Assembly (NCBI GenBank): GCA_001792895.1
Contig: MARA01000003.1
Coordinates: 1,364,001 to 1,428,000, forward strand
Source of the DNA: Lentinus brumalis
Lineage: Eukaryota; Basidiomycota; Agaricomycetes; Polyporales; Polyporaceae
DNA length: 64,000 nt
Direction: 5' to 3'
The notes below the pieces were generated by a model. That model had not been told where the DNA came from. It did not search any database and saw only the letters and a program-made list of their open reading frames with translations. A program made the translations under genes and the position numbers. Positions 46,450-56,645 of this stretch are shown in pieces (the stretch's first letter is position 1; every line of letters starts with the position of its first letter).

Positions 46450-47101
46450 GGAGATATGCTCTCTTTTGGGCCGAGTGCAGATTACATACATCCGCGCCGT
46501 TCCTGACCTCCAATGTCTCCTGGGCTTATTATGTCCCACTCATTTCTCGCTCTTCTTGCATAGGATATACGATAATGTAGATGCGGCATCATCTTCAGTA
46601 GCTTTGTGACCGCGTTAATTCTGTACCATTATCCCACTGGCTACTCTATCGCCCAGTGTACGACTACATGTATATACAATGCCGAAGCTGAGCTCAGGGC
46701 TTCTCAAAGTTCTTCGGGTGCCCGTGTTGGCACCGAGCGTTGCCAGCGTGTTTCCTCGCTTTGCAATGGGTCCCGGATGCGAACGTCTAGACATGGGTGT
46801 TCGGCAAGATGATCATATGAGCGTGGTTGTGAGGCTAACATACGTTTTGTTTCTATGTTTACGACCACTCATGACCAGCATACGCTCGCGTCCGTTGCAC
46901 CATTCGATTGCTGGCCCCGAGTGCCTTGACTGAATTGTCCGACGCCACCAGCGCGACTCTCTGGCACATGATGGCAAACACGCGACGCGTCAGGACGCGT
47001 CGTGGCGCCTATCGCGTGCTTGACCACGACCATCATCTGCCACCCGGCCTGCCGAGGTCTCTATAATCGTCCTCTAACTAGATCTGGTGTTGTTGAGCCA
47101 T
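46450..47101 (+). promoter_or_regulatory. Region between helicases A and B: duplication junction, Nudix remnant, promoter of B
   Basis: After helicase A comes a 3' flank shared with helicase B (CTTCTTGCATAGGAT, CCATTATCCCACT, ATATACAA). At 46679/46680 the sequence switches to a Nudix remnant. Upstream of B are CACATG (46965-46970) and two ACGCGT boxes (46985-46990 and 46995-47000), about 100-135 bp before the ATG. CACATG matches the position of CACGTG in copy A. Confidence 0.6.
46680..46850 (+). pseudogene. Decayed fragment of the Nudix gene
   Basis: The stretch from TGCCGAAGCTGAGC through CGGGTGCCCGTGTTGGCACC and GTTGCCAGCGTGTTTCCTCG matches the Nudix coding sequence at about 42435-42580, with a 14-16-base insertion and many substitutions. 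In translation, RVPVLAPS-ASVFPRF is shared. It lacks the Nudix box and a start, so it is a dead by-product of the tandem duplication. Confidence 0.8.
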
Positions 47102-50100
47102 ATGGCCAAGCAGAAGCAAAAATACTATGCTGTCCACAACGGCAGGGAAGGCACGCAAATCTATAGAACTTGGGAGGAGGTACGCCTGCCGTAGCGTCTC
47201 CGAGCAGTGGCTACATTGCTTACCTGGACTTACGTTGCACCAGACGAAGGCGAATGTAAGCATGTCAAAATGAGAGTATATCAGCGTGTCGAAGTCCTGA
47301 CTGAATTCACCATTACTAGGTGAGCAGGGTGCCCAACGTGATTTACAAGAGCTTCCTGAGCCTGGAAGGAGCGGAAGCATGGTTGCAGGGTATAGCAGAT
47401 GCAACTGCCGTAGATGCGCCTCCCCCGTATCACTGTGAGTGTTACGGGACCGTCCTGCTGCATAAGACCCATTGCGAATTCATAACCTCTGACCACAGAC
47501 CCACCTAGCAATCAGCCAGTACCACAGCACATCCCAACAGGGTCACCAGGCAACGCTGGAACCGCTGCCTACGTCTCTGCTCAGCACTCGCCACACAACG
47601 GCGATGGTATTGACGATGCCATGGACATGGACAATGAGTACTCAGATATGGAGATTTTGGCTGGGCCGCCCTCCGCTCGCTCGCAGTCCGTACTCTACGA
47701 GGGGGATTCAGACATAGAGATTTGGGACGGACCTCCGCCCGACTGGGGCACACCATCCCGCTCGCAGTCGCGTACCCCCAACTGGCATCAGCAACCGCAA
47801 GCAGGGCCCTCGAGGCATGCAACGCCTAGTCAAGCACCGACCGCCATTGTCAAGTCAGAACCGATGAAACCGGTCATTGCGACAGGGAGCGGCATAAACG
47901 ATGTCCCTGCACCCACCGCACCTGCGGGTATGCTCACCACAGGGCCTGTCCACGAACTCGAGCTGTCGCCCGACCAGTTGCGCGTGCTCGAGAAGGTCAA
48001 GAAGGGGAGAGCGTGTTCTTCACAGGGTCAGCGGGCACGGGCAAGTCAGTTCTCCTCCGCGAGATCATCAATCATTTTGGGGGCAAGCCGAGCAACAGGC
48101 TGGGCGTGACAGCGTCGACGGGCATCGCATCTATCAACATCGGCGGCTGCACGCTGCACTCGTGGGCAGGCATCGGGCTGGGCAAGGACGACAAGGATGG
48201 GCTGGTGGCCAAGATTTATGGGCTCAATGGGAAAGCATACAAGGCTGATTTGAAGGAACGGCGAGAACTCTGGGCCAAGAAGAGAAGACGGGAGGAGTTG
48301 ACGCTGGAGGAAGAGGAGTTCCTCAAGACGGATCCTTCTGAGACGAGCAACAGCAAGGTTTTGGAGAGGTGGCGACAGTGCGAGGTGTTGATCATCGACG
48401 AAAGTGCGTCCTCCGTCCCTCAGATGCTCGCAGATGCATAAACAGAGTCGCCATCCCCGTAGTCTCCATGATCGACGGAAAGCTGTTTGACAAACTGGTG
48501 AGCGCTTTTTTGCATTGTTAATTGCCGAAACTGACCCATCACAGGAGTATCTCGGCCGCAAATTGAGGAAGAACGAGCTACCTTTCGGTGGCATACAAGT
48601 ATGTCATTGTCCTCTGTTTCCTCATTGTGTGACTGACTAGCACTCCCAGCTCGTGCTGTCAGGAGATTTCTGCCAGCTCCCACCCGTACCGGACAAGACC
48701 GCGACAGGTGCACAGATCCCGGCTTGCTTCGCGTTTGAGGCGGAGTCATGGACGCGTTGCGTCGGCCCACCGATCGTCCTGAGGAAAGTCTTCCGGCAGA
48801 AGGACCAGAGTAAGCATCTTGATGTTGTTCGCGGGGACCACTATCGATATCGTCCCTCCAGAGTTTGTTGATATGTTGAACAAGATGCGCTTCGGCAACT
48901 TGGATAAGGACACCGCTCTCTCTTTCCATCAGCTTTCACGTCCGGTCAAGTACGACGACGGAATCGAACCAACGGAGCTGTAAGTTGACTCTTTATATAG
49001 AGTGACTCCATGGAACTCACAGCATTTGGATTCGCTACCCAAGTTATCCTACGCGAATTGAGGTTGAACGCGCGAACAGCAGACGCCTCATGGCGCTCCC
49101 AGGCGATTCCAAGAACTACCCGGCTCTGGACGCTCCCGGCCGTGATGAAAACGGGCGCAAATATTCTTCTGAGCGCGTCGAACGTGCACTCAAGGACGTG
49201 ATTGCACCGAAAACCTTGCCGCTGAAGGTCGGTGCGCAGGTGATGTTGATCAAGGTGCGAGATTTCGATGCTCATGGTCCTGCAATTCGTCTCACATGTC
49301 TTCATCCCATTGCGCGAACATAGAACATCATCCAAGGTCTGCTGGTGAATGGTTCCATCGGCCGTGTGGTCGCATTCTACAAGCCTCGAGACGCTGTTGC
49401 GAAAGGCGCACAGATCGCAATACCCGACAATCAGCAGGGGTTGCGCAAAGCCCTCGGTGTTAAAGATGAGAAGAAGGACGCGGGAGCAGGGGGCGGCGCA
49501 GACGTGGACGACCCCTTCGAGAAACTGCAGGAGCAGGCACAGGCCGAGCAGCGTGAGCAGAAGCTCAAGGCGATCCTCGCGCTCAACAGCGTGTGGCCAT
49601 GCGTGCAGTTCCACTCGGGGCCACTCATGCTCTGTGTGCCTCTGTCGTTCGAGGTCATCAACGCCGACGGGAACGTTGAGGCGGTCCGCGAACAGGTGCG
49701 CTTGTGTTGGACAGGGTTAGTCTGCAGGGGCTGGTCAGGTTGATTGCGTGTGCGATTTAGGTGCCACTCATCCTGGCATGGGCTTTGAGTATCCACAAAT
49801 CACAGGGTCAGACTCTCGAGCGTGTCCGAGTGGATCTAAACAAGACTTTCGAGAAGGGGCAAGGTGCGTGACAGTTCTCGTACGGTACGATCGGCATGGT
49901 CGTCAACTCCTCCTCCAGCCTATGTTGCGTTGTCGCGGGCAACCCGTATGGAGACCTTGCAAGTGGTCAATTTCGACGCCTCCAAGTACGTGTGCATTCC
50001 AGCTCTCCATATCTGTACCTGACTGTCTGGATGTGTGCATTCAGGGTCCGGGCACACCCTCGTGTGCTCGCGTGGATGTCAGAGCACATGCCGATGCCTG

Positions 50101-50164
50101 AACTTCCGTACCTCCCCAGGACGAGATTGACGAAGAGCTCGAGTACTGGCAAGACATGCTCTAG
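47102..50164 (+). CDS. Helicase B: second hybrid-binding-domain/PIF1-like helicase, two apparent frameshifts
   Basis: This gene is the tandem paralogue of helicase A with the same exon plan. The N-terminal domain reads [24 protein letters not shown] (12-nt exon), then [20 protein letters not shown], closer to the RNase H1 consensus than copy A. The helicase motifs are all present: [60 protein letters not shown] and [14 protein letters not shown]. The frame slips at a G4 run at 48004-48007, just before Walker A. It slips again at a C4 run at 50114-50117, near the end, where one extra C would give a short acidic tail ending WQDML and a TAG at 50162-50164, like copy A. Both sites look like one lost base. 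If real, the first would remove the whole helicase domain. Confidence 0.8.
47244..47255 (+). other. 12-nt microexon of helicase B
   Basis: The exon ACGAAGGCGAAT (Thr-Lys-Ala-Asn) is bounded by CCAG and GTAAGC. It is equivalent in position and length to the microexon of helicase A. Confidence 0.75.
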
Positions 50165-50727
50165 CCTGGATCCAGCGGCCGTGACTTCTTGTCGTGCCCC
50201 AATCCCATTATCATCTGTCCTCATGTCTCCTCATGTCCTACCTCATCTGGCCCGCACTTCTTGCATAGGATGTACAATATAGCGCGTAGACACTGCAGTG
50301 TCATTCAAAGACCGCGGGTCATACATTGCACTTTTCATTCGACCCATTATCCCACTACCTACTGCATCGACCGGAGCACGACTACCGTGCATATACAAGC
50401 ACGTAGTGAATTCATACAACATGCATATGGTATGGTAGGTAATACGAGTAAGACAAGCCATTACATGGTATCATGATTCTTCAAGGCAGCCGCAGCCAAA
50501 TCAACCCCCAGGGAATCCATTGTCACGGTGGTGCGCGAAGAGAAAGAAGACAAACAAAATGCACAGTGATAGAGCTACAGTCCCGGACGACGAACATTGA
50601 ATAAGTAGTGCCTATCCAATCGGTCATACGGTCGTCAAAAATCGTCTCAGCTCGTTAGTCGTCAGTGATAGCGATGGGAATCGTGAAACGGAAAACATGG
50701 AACGTGAACTGTCCGGAGAACGGCAAT
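50165..50727. other. Convergent intergenic region, no gene seen
   Basis: This region lies between the helicase B stop and the F-BAR/RhoGAP stop. The first about 230 bp resemble the flank of helicase A up to ATATACAA at 50391-50398. The rest is AT-richer and has no supported frame. Confidence 0.5.
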
Positions 50728-53700
50728 TTAGTCAGACCCCGTGCGCCCGTGCGCCGCCGCAGACTGCTTGCTTGGGCTTGAGCGTCCGGAGTGAGGAGAT
50801 GAATGTGTTGGTGATGGTGTCGCAGATGCGAACGCAGCGGCCGCCGCTGTCGAAGACATCTCCATGCTCGAGTCGTGCGACGGCCCCCGAGCCGACGACA
50901 ATGGTGCGAACAGGTCTTGTTGGCTGCCATCGCCAAACCTGCCCTGAAGATCGAGTGCGGGTATCAGCCGCGACGACCGCTTGGACGAGGGCTCCCGTGA
51001 GTGGGACTCCGTGGCCGAGTTCGGAGCAGTGTTCGATGCGAACGTCGTGCCAGATAGAGAGGACACTGATGAATCCTCGTCGAGGCGCGGCGGAAGTGGC
51101 GGCGGTAATGAAACGGAGCTGCTGTTCATGTGGCCGTCGTGGGACGACGCGGAGCCTGGTGGTGGTGGCACGCGGACTTGGTCGTCGAAGAATTGCCCAG
51201 TGCGCACATTCGGAGGTTGTCGCGCGGGAGAGCTTGCATGCGGCCCGGCACGTAAGGATGGGTGTATGCTGTTCGCTGGACGGGGTGGGAGCTGCGGCGT
51301 GAAGTCTTGAGGGGTCTGGGGCTGCAGGAACGGCCGGGGACCATCGACCGATGAATGCGACGTTGAGACTGAAGCGGACTTCTGGTGATGTTGTTTCCGC
51401 GGAGATGTGGGTACAGGTGGGGGCGGCATGCTGGTCACTCTTGTATACGTGGTTCCGTACGTGACTGGGGGTACGGGCTCGTTCAAAGGCGCTGCTGGAA
51501 GCGGTGGGGACCCGCTACCGCTTTGCTGGAAGAGGATGCCAGCATTGACGATAAGGTCTTCCATCAATGAATCCTGTAAAAGTAATGATTATGACAAGGA
51601 CATGCGGGAGAAGATACTTGCTCCTACCTTCCAAGCCTGCATTCCAAGCAAGTCTGCACCCTTGGGAATCTCGTCTTCACCAAAGATGACGGACCCGAAG
51701 ACGATCGCAAGGTTCTTAGGATCCATCTTGTTCTTGTCCGAATGTGAAGCGACTCTCGAGAGGTGCTCCACTAGCGCCTTCAATGTCGCCTGATGGATAG
51801 GTGGTAGCCGACGAATTTTAGAGCGTAGTGTAGCAAAGTTATTCGCAACATGCTCGTCTGTATGATTTGATGAGACAAGGATACAAGACAGGCTGCTTTC
51901 AACTTTACGTACCAATACCCTCAGTGTGTTGAATCCGATCCTGAAGCGGGAACTTGAAAACGGGCTCCGGCAGTTCGCGCAAGTACATCTGTACCACCCG
52001 GTGAACAAGAAAGCGCACATCGCCAGATGACAAGGCATACCTTCAAGAAGGACGAGACGCTGTAGACGTCATCTACGTTGGGATTGAACGAGAACGCAGC
52101 CTCATTCCGCTCAATCTTGTGTTGAAGCTATAAGAATGGGTGAGTTCTAGCTTTTGACTGATCACGAAAGTTGACGAACCTCCTGTACAGCTGCATGCCT
52201 GCCCGACACCTATCCTTTCTCGTCAAGCTCTGAGGGTGCATGTCATAGTATCCCCTACTCACTCGATAGATGCCCTCAGCGTCCAAACCTCGCCGGTCTA
52301 TGTCCTCGATGCAGATCCGCACTATCTTTGGAATATCGCCCTCGAGCTGGCCCCGAGCGGTAGCGTAATCCACCAGACTGACGCCGAAGATCAGATCCTT
52401 GCATTCCCCAACGTTGTAATTGTAATAGTAAATCGGCTTCGGGTAGTTGCTGCGAGCAAGCGCGGGATGCGTGCCGCTATTGCAGCGCTGTCGCGGTTGG
52501 GGGAGATCTTCTCCACCATTCGTCGGCCGTGTTCGCAAAGCTGAGTCTGTGTTGCTGCTGCCGCACTACTATCGCGTGAGCCACAGAATCCGAGATCGGC
52601 GCGCCGCCGGAAGGAAAAGGACCCACGTCAAACTATCCGAGTATACCTCGAGAACCTTTCTCAGCGAATCTGATGATTCTCGCACGAAGGATTCGAGTGA
52701 CTGGAGGATGCGCTCAGGATGTCTCGTGGATGGCGCGCGGCGGACAGCCTCTCACCTTGAAGCCGGATTCGATGATCTTGACCCTGCGCAAGCGCAGAGT
52801 TTCGAGCCAGTGGACGCCCTTCCTGTACTCCTTATCTGCATTCCCGGCGCAATCAGCCGCAAGGCAGATGAAACGGGAGGAATGGGACCAACCAGCCTCG
52901 TCGGCCTCGCGTTTAGCGCGGACTTGGCGGAGTGCATTATCGGAACGCGTTCCATCTCTATCCAAGAACGTCATAAGTTGATTCAGTTGTCGCTTTCCTT
53001 GATGCGCCAGGTCTTGGAGGGCGGTGGACGTCGCCGACGCCGAAGGGGATCGGTTCCTGTGCGTTCCCTGGGATGGGCGGCGGTCGAGTGGACGCAACGG
53101 TTGGGGTCCGGTAACTACTGGCCGTGTTCCATTCGCGAGCTGCGCCAGAGGTTTGGACAGAGGGACTGTGTTTTGCGCATCTTGCGGGGAGGTTGGCGAC
53201 ATCGGAACATTAGCAGCCGCTGCTGCGGACTTGTACTCCTGAAACGCACGAGAACGGAGGAAGTCAGCCGAGCTGTAATGCACCACCCGTACACAGACGC
53301 TGCGAGCAGGACGCACCTCGACCTCCTGGCATTTCTTGAGATACGTCCTCTTCAGGCGAGGTAGGACGTTCTCAGCGTAGTCTGTATGGGCGTTGATTGC
53401 CTCCTTCACATCGTCCCGAATGCGTTTGCGGATCCGGTCTTGCTCCTCCTGCACGCGGTCGTCTTGGATGTCGCTCGAAGATCAAACGTGCACCACGCAC
53501 CTTGAAGTTGGAGAGCGGGTCGATAACGTGGGTGCCCAGGCTTTCCAGGAAAGCCGTATGGGTACCCGCCTCTGGATTCATCCCACCCTGTGAATTGCAG
53601 TCCGCGGAGGGGATGCAAGGAATACGCACCCCGTTCAACATTATCCGTAATCTCATTCCACGCAACTCTGCTCGTACTGAGCTCCATCCGATCATCCATG

Positions 53701-54011
53701 TACGAGTCGATACTCTTGGACTTGCGGTGAAGCTTGAGCAGGGATGCGACACTAGATTGCGTCCTGTTCACGGTGCCGCCACCATGCTCGATGCACGAGT
53801 ACTCACTAATTCTCCTCAATCCTCTTTCTGCACGAGTCGTCAGGGCTTGAAGAAGCAGGCACAGACTCGAGGACGCGTACCTTTCCTGGAAGAACGCCAG
53901 GTACGAATCGCTTAGAACCTTCATGTGTGTGTCGAACAGCGCCGTCGCATTGTGCGCCGCGTCGACAGAGGGAGCCCGTGCGGCTGCGGCGGCCTCCGCG
54001 GTGGAGGACAT
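50728..54011 (-). CDS. F-BAR/RhoGAP protein (Rgd1-like), one apparent frameshift
   Basis: Proteins with an F-BAR plus RhoGAP layout bind curved membranes and switch off Rho GTPases in polarity and wall integrity. The N-terminus reads MSSTAEAAAAARAPSVDAAH, then DTHMKVLSDSYLAFFQER, the start of the F-BAR helix. F-BAR exons follow (SYMDDRMELSTSRVAWNEIT, DDVKEAINAHTDYAENVLPR). The RhoGAP domain has ECKDLIFGVSLVDYATARG, the arginine finger in DAEGIYR, a 30-nt exon giving VSGRHAAVQE, and KMDPKNLAIVFGSVIFG. The long Pro/Ser-rich tail (SMPPPPVPTSPRKQ, VPPPPGSAS) could bind SH3 proteins; the end is HGRTGSD. The frame slips at a GGG run at 52464-52466 (CCC in the gene), between DSAAIAARIP and ALARSNYPKPIYYY, as if one C were lost. 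About ten introns, roughly 900 residues. Confidence 0.85.
52180..52209 (-). other. 30-nt microexon in the RhoGAP domain
   Basis: A 30-nt exon (Val-Ser-Gly-Arg-His-Ala-Ala-Val-Gln-Glu) directly follows the exon ending with the catalytic Arg of GIYR. It is bounded by ATAG and GTTCGT on the minus strand and joins in frame to LQHKIERNEAAF. Confidence 0.65.
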
Positions 54012-54508
54012 GGCGGTGAGTGGGAAGCAGGAGGGGAGAGTGGGTGTATGCGCGGCAGAGAAGGAGCTTAAGGAGCTAAACCGAGGCTGCAACACACATC
54101 TCGGACAGGCTAATGGGCGCCTATGCGGAGATCAACCTGCACGTGGAAGACGTCACATGCGAACCATCTACGCCTCGTCATTCGGAGAGAGATCTCGGAA
54201 GCAGTGAATCTTGGCGACACATCCACTGCAGTACGCCATGGCGCTGGATTGCAGCCGTTCCCGCACCAACTATGTTCGATGACTAGACGACGTGTGGCTT
54301 GACATGCATGAGACTAAGGACAGGTACTGTATCATACTACGATTAAAGATACACGGGGAGCAGTACACGGGTCTGGGTACACTAATACACTACATAAGGC
54401 TCAGATCGGCGAAGCGTCCATCATATCACTTCAAAATGACATGACAAATGGTAGACAGAGCAGTACTAGTACTGCGTGAACCTGTACAGCATAAGAATAC
54501 TGCACAAG
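54012..54508. other. Region between the RhoGAP start and the Ste20-kinase stop
   Basis: This interval should contain the RhoGAP promoter and the 3' end of the kinase gene. I see no gene and no striking motif. Confidence 0.45.
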
Positions 54509-56645
54509 TCATGACGTCAACGCGTCTGCTTAGGGTCTGCCCAGTGCCCAAACGAGGTCAGCACAAGCACAGCGAGGCAGTCCGAGGAGTACTCACGAGA
54601 CATCGTCCGACTCGCAGTCCGGACGAGATCAGCGCTCATATGCGCTGTACGGCCCAAGACAGCTCCAAACGACCGCTTGCGAGGACTTGTCGGCGCGGGC
54701 CGTGCGGGCTCCTTCTCCTTCTCTGTATCCGTGTCGGCCTTGCCTGCAAGCTTGCGCCACAACGACCCCCGCCGCGACTTTGCCGAGCTCACAAATGACG
54801 CGACTGGCGGCGTCGAGGGGACCACCGGAGAACTCGAGGAAGACGTCGCTGACGTCGACGACTGGGAGGAAGGACACGGTGAAGTCGACGGAGCGGGCCC
54901 GGACGGGACAGGCAGCGTTGCATGTTCCGTCGTCGTCGGCGAAACAGCGACAGGGATGCCCCGTGCCTCCGCTTCTCTGTCCTGGTCAAGATCAGTGTCT
55001 GACGACTCCTCGCTCTGCACTTCCTGCACGATGACCTCCTGGATTGAGTGAATGGTCGAGCGCGGCTCCTCATGGGAGCAGTGCCGCGAGTGGTGATGCG
55101 AGTGGGAGTGGTGCGAGTGATAGGAGCTCGAGCGGCTGTGGTTGTGCAGGCGTCCATGGTGGGTCCGATGTCGTTCTCGGATCCGGAGAGCGTACGCCTC
55201 CGCGCTGCTGTGTCCGTCGATGGCAGCATGGTCGCTTTCATCACCAGCGTCGTCGCCGCCGGGTCGAGCGTCGTTACGGGGGTGCTGCGATGCGCCTTCT
55301 CCGTGCACTGTGCCGTCCTCGATCTCGAACACGCTCTCAGGCGGGAGGAGGCTTCGCGGGCGACGGTGATGGCTCAGCAAGGTCGTCGTGGGCGACGCGG
55401 GCAAGCTCGGCGAGAAGTCCCAGCTGTCCATGGTTGCATGTGTCAGGATGGAAGGCTGCTTGCGCCGTTCCTGGCGTTGCGTGAGAGGAGGCAAGCCGTG
55501 CAAGATGGTGCTGCACAGGTAGCTCGGCTTCCGCGCGTTCCGGAAGAAGGACATCTGGAGGAGCTCGGCTGCTGTTGGCCGCTTCGTAGGGTCCTTGTTG
55601 AGACACATCGCCACGATCTCTGCAAACGCGCTCGAGTACCGATGGGGACCGGAGTTACGCTCGAGCTGAGGAGGCGCCTCTGTGACAGTCATGAGCAGAA
55701 CCTTGTGGGGATCTAACCGGGAGCGCGGCGCACGGCCCTGAGCAAGCTCAATCGCGGTGATGCCGAAGGACCAGATGTCAGCGGAGGCGTCATACTGCTT
55801 CCCATTGATTACTTCGGGCGCCATCCAGCAAGGCGTGCCCACAAAGGACTTCCGCTTGCCTAGAATGGTCGGCCTCTGTACAGGAGTAGGTGCCGGGTTG
55901 CGCTTGTGGTTATGGCGCTGGGAGGAGTCGAAGTCGATCGTGCGCGACTTGCTGGACTGGCCGAGATTCGCGCTCTCCGAGTCCCACAGAAACGCGGCTA
56001 CACCAAGGTCGCCTAACAGGACCGTCCCATCGTCGTCAATGAGAAGGTTAGCCGCCTTCACGTCGCGATGAATCAGCCCGTTGATGTGCAGGTAGCTGGA
56101 CCGGGATGTGTGAGAAGAGAGGCAGTAGGTGTGATCCTTTGTGACAATGCTTACTTGAGGCCTTGCAGTGCCTGCTTGAGGATGCACCGAATGACTTCCT
56201 CCTCGAGGCCTCCCTGCCACTGGTAGCGCATCACGTCGGCGACGCTGCCAGCGTTCATCAGGCGCATTGCAATATAGAGCTTGTGGCCGTCTACCCATGT
56301 TCCGCGGACACGAAGCACGTTGGGGTGTTTGGATAGGGACATGAGTTGGGTCTCGTTCTGGAGAAGTCGCAAGGCACTGGGCGGGAGCCGATCGAGGTCA
56401 AGTACTTTGAGAGCGCAAGGGATAGACTGTGAGCCGTCGGACGGCTGGTATGTCGCAGCGTAGACAATGGAGGAGGCGCCAAAGCCAATTGAGGGGCCAA
56501 TGGTATAGTCGGAGGCGTTATTGCTACCCAGTCCATGAGGGACGAGTCTTCATAGAGAGCGAGGAGACACAGACCTATAAAGCTGCCATTCGTCCTCCAC
56601 CGCTCCAATAAATTTCCTGGATACATGGTCCGCTACGGCAGCCAT
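54509..56645 (-). CDS. Ste20-family protein kinase, OSR1/SPAK (FRAY)-like
   Basis: OSR1/SPAK kinases act in osmotic and ion-transport signalling in animals; the fungal relatives are less studied. The first exon is MAAVADHVSRKFIGAVEDEW, then YTIGPSIGFGASSIVYAATY with the glycine loop and CALKVLDLD with the ATP-binding Lys. The catalytic loop is HRDVKAANLLIDDDG. The magnesium loop is GDLGVAAFLWD, so Asp-Leu-Gly replaces Asp-Phe-Gly. The activation segment KSFVGTPCWMAPEVINGKQY is the OSR1/SPAK form. The C-terminal half is disordered, with a His/Ser-rich stretch (HSRSSSYHSHHSHSHHHSRH) and an acidic, Ser-rich region. No CCT/OSR1_C domain is visible. The last exon, reached by splicing at 54598-54526, gives SHALTS and stops at 54511-54509; read-through would stop at 54517. 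Confidence 0.85.

Larger units (their letters stand above)
42435..46679 (+). repeat. Tandem duplication, unit 1 (Nudix 3' part plus helicase A)
   Basis: This unit runs from TGCCGAAGC inside the Nudix coding region to ATATACAA downstream of helicase A. Unit 2 (46680-50398) begins with the same Nudix sequence and ends at the equivalent ATATACAA. The two units match in gene order, exon layout and flanking sequence. Confidence 0.75.
46680..50398 (+). repeat. Tandem duplication, unit 2 (Nudix remnant plus helicase B)
   Basis: This unit corresponds to 42435-46679. It is about 525 bp shorter, mainly because much of the Nudix 3' part between the remnant and the helicase promoter is missing. Exons of the two helicase genes correspond one to one. 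Confidence 0.75.

Noticed and set aside
43322..50164. Helitron or other transposon carrying the PIF1-like helicases
   Set aside because: No Rep/HUH motifs, no typical Helitron ends, and the copies explain themselves as a local tandem duplication with a shared neighbour fragment.
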